Source of the DNA: Axinella damicornis
Taxonomy: Eukaryota > Porifera > Demospongiae > Axinellida > Axinellidae
Length of the DNA: 64,000 bases
Reading direction: 5' to 3'
NCBI GenBank assembly: GCA_963931865.1
Contig: OZ007510.1
Location: forward strand, 1,759,205 to 1,823,204
The notes below the pieces were generated by a model, which was not told where the DNA came from, did not search any database, and saw only the letters and a program-made list of their open reading frames with translations. Below, piece after piece: positions 49,659 to 60,211 of the stretch. Position numbers and translations under genes: made by a program. How positions within the stretch are numbered: position 1 is the stretch's first letter; every line of letters begins with the position of its first letter.

Positions 49659-50795
49659 ACGGGGGCACATTACATGCTAGCAAACCTTGGTAAGGCATGG
49701 TTTCTTGAGCAGTGGTAATAGCAAAGCTGAGATGTTCAGCCTTGAGGACTCGAATCCTCTCACACCGTCCTCTCTCCCTGATATTGTGGGTAGAGTACAC
49801 ACGTACTTCTGGCCACGCCTAGAGACCAAGGTGACACGGTTGTCCTGCAGGGAATATTATAACGCCACACATGCAACAATGTAGTCACAAAGCGTTCCCC
49901 GAGTACTCCACCATTATTTACGCGGATCAATTTTTCTCCTACCAGGAGTGTAATTATCTGTATTTGACCACACTTAATATTCAAAAGCATGCATCATAAT
50001 GAGCAGTGCATAGCGTTGTAGTTGAACATACATGGAGCATGGCCTCACTAGTTTTGATTGCTTACAGTATGCATACCATAAGCAATCAACAACTGAAGCA
50101 ACTGGTTAGTAGCAAGCATGGGCGCTGAGAACGAGGCTAAAGAATGCCTCATCCAAGACCCATTTTACAACTTATAATTTTTGTAGACGAATGTGCAGTT
50201 ATTGTGTGTACTGTATGTGCAGGACCAGCCAGGTGGCTGAAGGGACATTTCCTGTCTAAAATTAAAATTTATCTATCTATCTATCTATCTAACTATTAAA
50301 TATGGGGTCCAGGGGTACCCAATTTAGTAATTCCGTCAATGACAGTACATTAGCATCCGTATGCCATACCTGTACACTATTAGGTTTGGGTTCGGGTCTA
50401 TATACCATACGGATGCTAACGTACTGTCACTAATGGCACGTATTTAGAGTAAATGATATCTTTGCATGAATTAGCCAGCCTCAGTCTTCCGTAAAAGATC
50501 CAAGAATCCATAAAATTACGGTGTGATTTATGGGTCTTGTCCTCATCCTCACCCCAGAAGTTCTTTCAACGTCTTGCTCTGACACGGGGTGCAGAGACAA
50601 CTCAAGGTCATAAAGTACTTCATCAAGCTCCGCATAGTCAAATGTGCTGAACTGCGAACTGGCTACATCTGTGACAGATGTGCAGTCTATTGTCAGCAGA
50701 AGAGCACACAGGACACACAGCTGAATCTTGTGCACGTTCTTGCAGCTGTACCCAACAATTCTTACCAGCACCATCCCAGTCTCAGTCCGCTTCAT
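43299..50795 (-). CDS. OS9: OS9-type ER lectin of the ERAD pathway
   Basis: Eleven phase-consistent exons (coding order) 50795-50553, 49844-49686, 49519-49456, 48871-48786, 48656-48534, 48381-48183, 46313-45444, 45240-45028, 44199-43991, 43750-43672, 43393-43299; about 779 aa (human 667). A hydrophobic stretch near residues 22-36 is a probable signal peptide. The MRH lectin domain starts near 85 and has WWTYEYCHGQFVRQYH (Trp pair 138-139, Gln 151), NGTKCDVTGLPR, and ERETCSYTLSIETPLLC, keeping the Trp-Trp, Gln, Arg, Glu and Tyr of the mannose site. The central exon encodes an acidic, Ser/Glu-rich region longer than human. The C-terminus EERKKQQNLESSYEQVWG matches human OS9, not ERLEC1. OS9 recognises trimmed glycans on misfolded ER proteins and hands them to SEL1L-HRD1. 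A 1.9-kb intron holds a transposon remnant and minisatellite. Confidence 0.9.
46440..46828 (+). mobile_element. Fragment of a BED-finger (hAT/ZBED) transposase gene
   Basis: Inside an OS9 intron, on the opposite strand. An ATG at 46541 opens a 45-codon frame, MAEIESGEINYLKEANLL then KHAVSKVWNFFRFRHKTEP, which looks like the N-terminus leading into a BED zinc finger (VWxFF). It stops at 46677. Upstream GATTAATCGCGC and downstream (47860-47945) GATTAATCGGTTAATCG motifs may be the element ends. Assignment is by pattern only. Confidence 0.5.
46829..47755. repeat. 37/38-bp minisatellite, about 25 copies
   Basis: The unit is GTAGGTGGTGTGCGCTGTCG plus GTGATTGTTGTGCTGTT, with a 38-bp variant carrying an extra G (TCGGGTGATT) and single-base variants (GCAGG, TGCACT). 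The variants recur in blocks, suggesting block duplication. It lies in an OS9 intron, next to the transposase fragment. Confidence 0.95.
49623..49657. repeat. Poly-G run (35 G) next to an OS9 splice donor
   Basis: It lies in the 166-nt intron 49520-49685 and reads as poly-C starting 28 nt after the donor of OS9 exon 2. Confidence 0.9.
50200..50297 (+). mobile_element. Retroelement tail with CTAT microsatellite
   Basis: TGTATGTGCAGGACCAGCCA, then GTGGCTGAAGGGACA, then TAAAATTAAAATTTATC with repeated TATC. Shares its end with 35822-35945 on the other strand. Confidence 0.6.
50337..50435. repeat. Inverted repeat with CATACGGATGCTAA arms
   Basis: The left arm GACAGTACATTAGCATCCGT and right arm ACGGATGCTAACGTACTGTC are nearly complementary around an AT-rich core. 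In an OS9 intron. Confidence 0.75.
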
Positions 50796-51160
50796 GTGCT
50801 TACCAGTAAAAAATTATACCACAAGACCACCACTGAGAGTGCAAAGTGGAGACAGTGAGCGATAATTAGACTCGTAATTAAATTTTACTACTTCCGGCTT
50901 GGCTATTAATAATTATTGTGAGCAGGGGGCGGGGTCTGGACATATAATTGCGCGACAGCTAGCTAGCTAGCTGGAGATATATGCCATGGCCAGATGGGAA
51001 CATGCAGCTGCAATGCGGTGGCGTGAGGGTCGGGCTGGCTAGTCACTGAACGTAAGCTGATCAGTTTTATGTGGTGTATAATTTATGCTCAGCAAGTTCG
51101 ATAGCTGTCAGCAAAAATTATTAGCTAGCAGCTACGTATGCAAATTATTTATTACAGAGA

Positions 51161-51529
51161 ATGGCATCTTCCAGAGGTGCTATTGATCTGCAAAAGCTCA
51201 AGAATGACCTTCTGAGGGCCAAGACATGGCACCAATGGTGTGCAGTCTTTCAAATGCATCTCACCAGTATTAAAGTGAGGTTCAGTGATCAGCATGCCTT
51301 CATTTGGAGAGCCACTGCTGGAGTTCCCTGGCCTTCTGGACAGCTTTTGTGCATTTCTTACCCTGGATGGGCATGGATGAACACCATTGTTGTCTGCTTG
51401 GATGCAAGATTTAACAGGACTGTACATTATTTTGACCTCCTGGACTCCCAGACAACAATGGCTTTATCGTCTGGGCAATGCCATGTACACGTGCCTGTGA
51501 CACCAGGCCTGTCGGAAGGTCCTCAGTAG
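51161..51529 (+). CDS. Hypothetical 122-aa open frame
   Basis: Starts ATGGCATCTTCCAGAGG in fair context and stops with TAG. The product MASSRGAIDLQKLKNDLLRA... is Trp-rich (WHQWCAVF, IWRATAGVPW, GWAWMN). No family is recognised. It could be element-derived, a terminal exon, or chance. Confidence 0.2.
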   Translation: MASSRGAIDLQKLKNDLLRAKTWHQWCAVFQMHLTSIKVRFSDQHAFIWRATAGVPWPSGQLLCISYPGWAWMNTIVVCLDARFNRTVHYFDLLDSQTTMALSSGQCHVHVPVTPGLSEGPQ

Positions 51530-51923
51530 TGGAGCGGCACTTGGCCACAATGTAAGGAGCTGTGCAGTGGCCGATTTTTCAGATGCAGTGGAAATGTTAT
51601 TTTTCAGTAATCAGGAAGAGCTCTGGTAGCAACTTGTCACCGGTTTGCAGTTGGCTACTGCTGACAAAAGCAATCACACTGGCTCAGACAGAATACGTGT
51701 CGTCAAATGTTAAAAGGTCAAAGTTCAATGGCATGCCACTCGGACCTAGCACCTCCTAAAGCTTTGCATGTGCACTCATACAGCATGTACACGCACACTC
51801 ACACGCGCGCACACACAAGCACAACAGCATGCACATTAAAGAATTCTCAGGACCCATACAAATTCAAGATCAAAGTTTGGTACAGGATATGTTTTCGGAT
51901 TCCTTAGTTGCCAGCTGCCTTGA

Positions 51924-52119
51924 TACCGTGTTTTTCAGGTTGCTTGCTTCGTCCAAACTCGGAATGTAAAACTGCAAAGTATCACGTGACTTGAATCCAC
52001 CAATAGAATCCAAGATGTCACGTGACAACTTGGATTCTATTGGTGGATTCAAGTCACGTGATACTTTGCAGTTTTGCATTCCGAGTTTGGACGAAGCAAG
52101 CAACCTGAAAAACACGGTA
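51924..52119. mobile_element. 196-bp near-perfect foldback element
   Basis: The arms are about 90 bp: TACCGTGTTTTTCAGGTTGC at the left and its complement at the right, with only one or two mismatches, around ATGTCACGTGACAA. Contains repeated TCACGTGA palindromes. The long clean arms suggest recent origin. Confidence 0.85.
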
Positions 52120-52430
52120 CCTGAAGGAAAAAGTGACTCAACTCTGGCAGTGCATGTAGCACAAATATTGGACGTTGAACAGGTGTCAGGGTGTGGATAA
52201 AATTAGTGAGCCACCACTGTAATTCACAGCTTGTTATGTGCCAGGAACATTGTAGCGAGTGACTCAACTCTGGCCAGCTGCCTTGATACCTGAAGGACAA
52301 AGTGACTCAACTCTGGCCAGCTGCCTCATTGCTAGCTGTTGCATGTAGCACAAAAATTAACAATTAGCAGGTGTCAGGGTGTGGATAAAATTAGTGAGCT
52401 ACCACTATAATTCACAGCATTGCCAGGTAC
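52120..52430. repeat. Tandem duplication beside the foldback element
   Basis: CCTGAAGGAxAAAGTGACTC, GTGTCAGGGTGTGGATAAAA and ATTAGTGAGCxACCACT recur at 52120-52255 and 52290-52430, with indels. The region starts exactly where the hairpin ends. Confidence 0.75.
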
Positions 52431-53665
52431 ATTAGAATTCTTCTCATGATGCATATGTATGTATGTGCGCATGTGTGTCGGTGGAATAGATATCATGCTT
52501 AGCACTTGGCAAATGTGCGGGGCCTTCAGGACTTGCGGAGTAAGGAGTCAAACAGTGAGCATAGTTTGTAGCTCAGTTCAACTTGCTGCAAGCGACAAAA
52601 GACCTTTAGACAGCAAGAGTAGGGTACAAGCGGGGCCTTCGGGGCTTGCAGAGCTAGAGTAGCTACATGTGGACTTGAACAGTGAGCATAGTCAACACCT
52701 TTATCTCAGCTCCACACTCAAACTCACACTACACTCAGACGCACATGACCAAGCCACATGTACATGTACACATCCGACACATGAACACCTCTGTTCCATC
52801 TTGAGACACCGCTGTTCCTATCTAGGTTACTCTGATCTGCAATACCCATCCTGGCACAATCCATTCCGATACCAGTTAGGATTTGATCACTTCAGCCTCA
52901 TATTGCCAATGGCACTGTCCAACTGTGTGTGCCATCCATCCGTGTGGTAGACAGACAAGTGTCTGGCTCGGGGTACACACCATTCAGTAAGTAACCTGCT
53001 CCAGACAACACGGGACAAGTGTTGCCATTGTTCTGGTGCTCTGCATGAGAGATGTAAGCACCACTTGCTGTGGAATTTGCAAATGAAGTTCCAACCTTTC
53101 AACTGACAACCCACCCACATACAGCCCGCCAAGTGGGATGTAAAATTACAGCTTGATTGTCATTGTTCCTTTGTGCCTCGAGCTATGAGAAACAGACAAC
53201 TTACACGTCCTCCGCTTCCAACGATGTCCCCCACTTCCAATCATGTTCCGCTGCAGCTACCAGCCCAGTGTCATTCATCCTCAAGGAGCATATGGAGAGG
53301 AGGACTCCAGGAGGGGAGTACTCGGGGAGGAGAGGACACAGGGAGGGGAGGACTCGGGGAAGAGAGGACGTGGGGAGGGGCAGACTCGGGGAGAGGAGTG
53401 CAGGGTAGATCTCAGTAGCCTTGTTCCCAATTCTAGCCCACTGTGAAATGGAGATTTTTTTTATTTCTCTGAAATCGAGAACGGGTGGCACTGTCATCCT
53501 CCTGAATGAAGGACGTGGAATATGTTATCCTGATATGTGTATTAACACACACACACCACATGCACATCACATACACGCACACACTACTCACACACACACA
53601 CACACACACTACTCACACACACACACACACACACACACAGGCATATCTGGTACAATGTACTCACT

Positions 53666-56600
53666 GTGGTGGCACAATTGACGTCGGCAATTGCAACAAT
53701 GACTTTAAGAACTCTGAGACGAGCGGCTTTCTTCGCTCTGTTGCTAGTCATCCTCGGCACACTTCAGTACCACATAATCTTTCACATTCAGACAAACTCA
53801 CGTCAGCATGACCATCGAGTTGCGGAAGAGATGTCGCAAGGAGTGATACGTTTAAAAGAGCTAGAGTTTGAAGAATGGCACTCAAAGAAGGTGAGGAGGC
53901 TGGTAGGACGCAGATGGCCCACTACTGAACCAGTGATTAGGGAGGGAGAAGGGAGGATTTTGCCAGGGAACTTTCAGAGAGTCGGTGAGCCTCCTTCAGC
54001 TGGTGTTCGTGCCCCTCTGGACCAAGATCAGAGTACTGAAGGTCACAGCTCTCACAGTTTCCCCAGAGCTGGTCTACTAACAGTGTCACAACCGAGTGAA
54101 AATACTGGTAAACTTATGTCTCCATACGAAAAGCACAGATCAGCACTTAGAACACCAAAACAAGAACTTCCTCCCAGAGATTCAGTGTCCAGGGACGATG
54201 CACCTTTACTGGACAACACACGGAAGTCTGTGTCTGGTACGAAGTCTGCACCTAGAGGCCTGTCCAAAGAACCTTTGAGAGGGAGAACTGAGAGACAAAC
54301 GCCTTTGGAAGTGACGAGTGATGTCTATTCAAAGAAGTTCTCACATGAAGAAATAAGAGGTCCTGGCTCCATAGAGAAGGCGAAGCATATTGATGGAGGA
54401 AAACTCTCTGTGTCAATGAGAGAGCTAGCTGGGTCCAAGGCTGTTGGTAACGCAGGAGATCAGGTGGCTGGAAAGGATGAGGCCGATGTAGAGAACAAAG
54501 TAGGCAGCATGCAGCCTACAGCTAGAATGCTTTCACAGGTGGGCACTCTGGGAGCCAGAGACACAAGCAGCATCAACTCACACCGTCTGGCACGCACTGA
54601 AGATGCAATCAATGTTGTGAGATCCAAAGGTGGTTATGATACAGACAGAATTCCCAAAAACGAACAGAGAACAAATTTTGTGGATAAACAACTGCCAGAG
54701 AAGCTACCTGACTCTCACCCAGAATCTGACCATGAAAAACAGCTGCTCTTTCGGTACATAATGGAGACAAATCCCCACTGGTTTGACTTGGGACGAAACC
54801 AAGGGGACAAAGACCGCAGTAGAAATAGCATGGAAGAGGACGATGATTATGAAGACGAGGAGGAGGAGTACAGTGAAGAGAGGGACAAAAAGATCAACTA
54901 CGATGACTTTGAGTTGATTGAAACCGAGCACGGGATCAAGATAGTTAAGAAGCCTAAACCGACCTTTGGACCCGAGATTATTGTTGAAAATGACACACGA
55001 CCTTTCAGGAGCCTCACTCCTTTTGAAGAGGACGGAGGGAACATCATGTTCACACTGAGGACCACCCTCTCCTACCACCAGGTGAGGTTGCCCCTGTTAT
55101 TTCAGACCTGGATGAGAAAGGTGAACTGCAGCAGGATATACCTGGTGACTGATGGGCCCAGCAAGGAGTGGGTGGAGAAAGCCAGAGAGATCGGCAAGTG
55201 GATTCACTTCACAGCTGTATTGGTGTAGACATGGGGGCGGGGTGGGGGGGGGGGGGGGAGGTGAGCGAGGGAAGATGTGAAGGAGGATAGAGGGAAAAGG
55301 TGAGGGAGAGAGAAGAGGTTAGGAAGCTTATTACACCATACTTGGTATCATTCACTCCCTACACACTAGTACACAGGAAGTGAAATGCTATAGCCATTCT
55401 TTACTGCTAAATACGGTCAGAATCTTGACTGTACATCTTTCCCCCTCTCAGGCATGCACTATGTGATTGCATCCTGTGGAAAGAGCTACTTCAGGTACTC
55501 CACCAGCATGCCAAAGTCACTGAACATTATGATCCTTAGTAGTAGCCTCGTTCCCAGCCCACGCGGCCTGGGAACGAGGCTACCTTAGTAGTTACTACAG
55601 TCTCTTCATTCCCTCCCATTTCCAGGAATGAGCTGTGTTGCAAAGCAGGTGTTGAACTAGCCATGATGTTCCAGCCACAAAACCGGCACTATGAGTGAGT
55701 AACTTGTTCCCACCAGATCCACCCCCAGGTCTCATACCCCCAGATATCTTCTTGCCATGAACAAGGAAATAATATCATAGTTGAGGATCCAGGCTACCCT
55801 CCCCCTACGAACCTCGTACCCAGGCTACCCTCCCCCTACGAACCTCGTACCCTCCCCCTACGAACCTCGTACCCAGGCTACCCTCCTCCTATGAGCCTCG
55901 TACCCCCCTTACGAGCCTCATACCCCCCTACGAACCTCGTACCCAGGCTACCCTCCCCCTATGAGCCTCGTACCCAGGCTTCGTCGACCTACAAGCCTTG
56001 TACCCAGGCTACCCTCCCCCTACGAGCCTCCCCAGGCTACTGTCAACCTACGAACCTCGTACCCAGGCTACCCTCCTCCTATGAGCCTCATACCCCCCTA
56101 CAAGCCTTGTACCCAGGCTACCCTCCTCCTATGAGCCTCGTACCCCCCTTACGAGCTTCATACCCCCCTACAAGCCTTGTACCCAGGCTACCCTCCTCCT
56201 ATGAGCTTCGTACACCCCTTACGAGCTTCATACCCCCCTACAAGCCTTGTACCCAGGCTACCCTCCTCCTATGAGCCTCGTACACCCCTTACGAGCCTCA
56301 TACCCCCCTACAAGCCTTGTACCCAGGCTACCCTCCCCCTACGAACCTCGTACCCAGGCTACCCTCCCCCTACGAACCTCGTACCCAGGCTACCCTCCCC
56401 CTATGAGCCTCATACCCAGGCTACCCTCCCACGAGCCTCGTACATGTATAGAATAGGCGGGTTACAGATGATTTTCTCCTCCCATCATTGAAACTAAGTG
56501 TGGACACAAGACTACCCCCTCCCCCCTCCCCACTCCCCACATACATATGCCCACCTATTATAATGCAATTACTGGGAATGAAGCGGTCTGGTAAACATGG

Positions 56601-57518
56601 TATTGACTAGTCACGGCCCCAGACCTGCAGCGAAAGGAAATGTTCTATTCAGTATTGCTTATTGTGTGTCTCCATCATTTCAGCTTTGTTTACACTAATG
56701 ATGCATTGCAGAGTGAGTATAGGGCACTGTTCATGTAAAGGTTTACATACAGCAGCATTCACTCCTGAGAAAGTGTGTCATGAAAGTGTGTCATGAAAGT
56801 GTGTCATGAAAGTGTGTCATGAAAGTGTGTCATGGAAGTGTGTCATGAAAGTGATTGTGTCTGAACATGTGGGCCTGAAGATTACACTCCCCTCATGGTA
56901 CTGGCAGCTTCTCACTGTTACATATCAAATTGCTGTCAAAACTGTCATTAGAAGGGATCTGGTTTCACGAGTCAAAACAATTAATTAACGCCTCACTGGA
57001 CTCCATCTCTGGTGCATGCTGCATGGTGCAGTGAGATGTGAGGAATGTTGACTTAAACTTAATTAGCGTACACGTCACACATGCCACGCCCATTTAATTG
57101 TCTGATCGACATTGGAGACTGACATTGGAGACCGAGGGACAAACCATACTGTTTTGAGGTTATAGCATAACTTCATGCAATTTTCAGAAGATTGCACTCC
57201 ACCCAAAAGGCGTGAAAGTGCTTCGTTAGAGTGTGAAAGCATCAGATTGAGTGCCGGAGGCGTGAAACTTGTAGGTATGTGTGAAATATTTATGGTACAG
57301 CATCTGAGTTAAAGTGACCTCAGTCTCGGCTCTAAGCACGGTGCATATCGATCAGAGTGAGCACATGCACCCAATTGTTCCCAGTGGAGCATGCAGTGGC
57401 CTAGTAGGACCCAGGCCCCGCCTGCTGGGTGGGGGTGGCCCGGGTACAAGGCTAGGCAAGGCCTGACCAGACAAATTCCTCCATGTGAGTTCATTTCACA
57501 TACAACGACATTCACGTT

Positions 57519-57555
<37 letters not shown>

Positions 57556-60023
57556 AAAACACACACATTCTCAGCTGGTTGTGCCACATTGACGATGACA
57601 TGTTCATCAACTTGGAACCACTTGTAAGAATCCTCTCAAAATTTGACCCCAAGAAAGAACCGGTCTACTTTGGCAGGTCAGGCTCAGACTGGTTCAAACC
57701 CCGGCGGGTGAAGAAGTCAGCGAAGCTCGGTACGCCCGGTCAGAGGTACCACTTTGCTGTGGGGGGCATGTACTGCCTCAGCAGAGCCATGCTGGAGATG
57801 GCGAAGCCATACCTTGTGTGAGTCCATTACAGCTGTCATTCAAGCAAGGACTGAGAAAGTGCACAACTGTACACCTCTGGAGTTTAATTTGGTTCATCCC
57901 CTATACGGGTACACCCTTGAGGTGGACGGTACCTCATTCCCAGGCCATTCCCACCCCAATTCATTCCTCAGATGAGAGTGGCTGGTACTGGGCCTGAATT
58001 GGCAGAAACAGCACTCCTGTTCCATAGGGTGACTGATGTGCCATTTCTGGACCAATGAACCAATTTGTAGCCTCGTTCCCAGGCTCCTCCCCAGTTTTTT
58101 GTCGCATACTGTGCTATGCGACAAAACGTTGGGGAGGAGCCTGGGAACGAGGCTACAAATTTGGTATTGCAAGAGAATGTTGCACTAGGTTGGGTATATG
58201 AATGAGATATGGAGCTGGGAATTGTGCCATTGTGGTCAGCATAAAGAGAACTTTCAGCATAAAGAGAACATTGTGGTCAGCATAAAGAGAACTTTCAACT
58301 TTCAAGTAGCTCACTGTGCTGTTCTTGTAAAAATGCCTGATGAAGACCGACAAAACTCGGTGGAAACGTCGTTTTCTGAATTGAAATCTCCCACTGGTTG
58401 AAAGTCCGTTGATAGCGCGGAATCAGAACTTTCAACCTTTGGATTTTTGGCAAAACTGACAGTAAAAATCATTTTAAGGACATCATTTGAAATCCATGGA
58501 TTTTCATGATTTTTGGTCAAAATTCAACTGACAGCAAAACGGACATCATTGGAATGCTCCATTCATGCTGATTACAATTGTGCTATCCCCAGCTTCGTGT
58601 CTCCTTCCTATCCCAATATAACTAGCATAATTATTAGTCTGCTATAACTACATGTATAGCCTCGTTCCCAGGCCTTCAGTTTTTGATCGCTTACAGTATT
58701 TTGCATACTGTAAACGATATTAAAAAAATTGAGGTGTAGAAGGCCTGGGAACTAGGCTATGATTGCTGGATGCCCTCCACAACCAGTGGCAGCTAGTGAC
58801 GTGTAGCAAACAAGACAAGATTTGATGGCTTCACCGAAGTCCCCAACTATCCGAGTGTTTCTTTGTTCTGCTGCAGTGGAGGTGATGCGTTTGTCAGCTC
58901 CTGTTCCAAGACCCTGGAACCAGAAGACGTCACAGTGGGATTCATTGTGGGTACGTACACACAGTATTGGTTAGCTGTCATTTCAAACATCTACAGTTTG
59001 ATCAATGACATGTGATACCAACCACGCATGATGACATCATTGTCATTGTGGGGTGACATCATGCGCTCTTGGTGATACTTATCATATATCCCTAGGCAAA
59101 CTGCTATAGTGTGTGAGCTGGCATCGTTCCAGGGTTACTGTATTAATCCTGGAATGTGGCTTGCAGTGAGGAGTATATGTACAGTGAGGTAAACTGGATA
59201 TCACATTTATCCTCAGTGGGCGTGGCATATCCACATTTAATTGGCCATCTGCTATTACTGCTTCCCTGGCAACAGGTGAAGAATATGCACTGGTGCTGCT
59301 AGGTACGTACGGTGAGACAGTCTTAACAGCAGTGTGCACTATGGTAGCCTCGTTCCCCGGCCGCCTGGGAACGAGGCTAGCACTACTGTCTCCTATTGGA
59401 CGGCTAGTGCTACTGGCCTACTGGCCTTAGTAACACACGGATTATTAAGTTGACCTGCTGCACAACACCCCAAACACTCGCCATCGTTCACTGACGTGGT
59501 TGTTAACTCCCATTGTACTTACTCCTCCAAGAATGGAACCTGACTGGCTACATGTACTCAGTCTAGTGATGTGGTACAACCTCTCGATCACCGATAAGTA
59601 ATTCCTCTTTCTCTCTGTTTCTGTTTGGCAGGTGTGGTGCTCAATCGCACCCTGTCTCGGACGGAGTTGATCCACACACACGGCCTTCACTTGGTCAGCT
59701 CAGTGGATCCGTTTACACTCAAGGAACAGGTATGATGACGATACGATTTCACATTATCTCTCCAGGCAACAGTTTCTTAGTAACAGTTACAGTTTGTTTC
59801 CTGTTTCTTGGCTTGTGAATGTACAGTCAATCAGGATAACGGTAGATCCTCTTCTGCCTCTCTAGATCGCGTTCTCCTACGGGTTTGGGTCCACCAAGTG
59901 GGGGGAGGACTCCTACAATGCTATATACGTCCCTGATGGGGTATACAGCATAGATGAGGATGAGTCGCAGTAAGTCCCTTCACCTGTTCCTTCCCTCCTC
60001 CCCCTCATCCTGTTAATCTCTCA

Positions 60024-60063
<40 letters not shown>

Positions 60064-60211
60064 TGCACACACACACACACACATGCACACACACACACTT
60101 ACACACTTGCACAGGTTCAGATCCCTGTTCTGTCATTTGTATCCCAAGGAGCCAAAGTGTGCCGCCGTGATTCAGGAGAGAATCGATAGCCCTGACTTCA
60201 GCTGGTACTGA
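53666..60211 (+). CDS. FNG: Fringe-type beta-1,3-GlcNAc transferase, copy B, with long stem
   Basis: Eight phase-consistent exons: 53666-55193, 55452-55494, 55626-55694, 57575-57817, 58877-58950, 59632-59729, 59866-59969, 60115-60211; 751 aa, or 740 if it starts at the ATG at 53699. Intron 1 begins GCAAGT (GC-AG). Type II Golgi topology: a hydrophobic anchor (AAFFALLLVILGTLQYHIIF) near residues 20-40, then a stem of about 400 residues, polar and acidic with an EEDDDYEDEEEEY run, far longer than in known fringes (about 320-380 aa total). The catalytic part has CHIDDDMFINL, YHFAVGGMYCLSRAM, EPEDVTVGFIV, IHTHGLHL and CHLYPKEPKC. Compared with copy A the end lacks the PDxDWC form. Predicted activity is GlcNAc transfer to O-fucose. 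Confidence 0.87.
55543..55582. mobile_element. 40-bp snap-back element with perfect 9-bp target duplication
   Basis: TAGCCTCGTTCCCAG and CCTGGGAACGAGGCTA with only CCCACGCGG between. CCTTAGTAG flanks both sides exactly. It is in a Fringe B intron. Confidence 0.9.
55793..56441. repeat. Tandem array built from the snap-back family's terminal motif
   Basis: About 20 units containing CCTCGTACCCAGGCTACCCT plus CCxCCTACGA or CCTATGAG, with a larger period near 70 bp in the middle of the array. The unit is the terminal repeat motif TAGCCTCGTxCCCAGG with short spacers. It lies in the 1.9-kb Fringe B intron. Confidence 0.85.
56777..56850. repeat. Short direct repeat GAAAGTGTGTCAT
   Basis: Six to seven near-perfect 13-bp copies in a Fringe B intron. 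Confidence 0.9.
58068..58155. mobile_element. 88-bp snap-back element, complete hairpin
   Basis: TAGCCTCGTTCCCAGGCTCC and its complement; the core GTCGCATACTGTGCTATGCGAC is palindromic too. Flanks CCAATTTG and CAAATTTG match at 7 of 8. It lies 27 bp from MITE C copy 2. Confidence 0.85.
58183..58626. mobile_element. MITE family C, copy 2, with internal expansion
   Basis: Same ends and right half as 19107-19374. It has extra sequence, including repeated GTGGTCAGCATAAAGAGAAC and a CCTGATGAAGACCGACAAAA block absent from copy 1. In a Fringe B intron. Confidence 0.8.
58659..58759. mobile_element. Snap-back element, TAGCCTCGTTCCCAG family
   Basis: Left TAGCCTCGTTCCCAGGCCTT, right GAAGGCCTGGGAACTAGGCTA, core GATCGCTTACAGTATTTTGCATACTGTAAACGAT (given in parts: GATCGCTTACAGTA, TACTGTAAACGAT). 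It is 33 bp from MITE C. Confidence 0.8.
59345..59379. mobile_element. 35-bp snap-back element with 9-bp target duplication
   Basis: The smallest family member: TAGCCTCGTTCCC, a GGCCGCC centre, then GGGAACGAGGCTA. Flanks GCACTATGG and GCACTACTG match at 7 of 9. In a Fringe B intron. Confidence 0.8.
60019..60112. repeat. TC/CA microsatellite at the last Fringe B acceptor
   Basis: (TC)n then (CA)n running to the acceptor at 60114; it replaces a normal polypyrimidine tract. Confidence 0.9.

Larger units (their letters stand above)
50796..53665. other. 2.9-kb region between OS9 and Fringe B
   Basis: Divergent flanks (OS9 leftward, Fringe B rightward). No recognisable gene. It contains one 122-codon open frame (51161-51529, listed separately), a 196-bp hairpin, a tandem duplication, a purine-rich stretch (53285-53405) and a CA microsatellite (53548-53640) just upstream of the Fringe B start. 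Confidence 0.6.

Noticed and set aside
55890..56490. Pro/Ser/Tyr-rich open frames (YPGYPPPMSLV repeats)
   Set aside because: They translate the snap-back-derived tandem array inside a Fringe B intron.
56687..56716. Exon candidate with FVYTNDALQ between Fringe B exons
   Set aside because: Its inclusion breaks the reading phase into the DDD exon, and copy A joins the flanking exons directly.
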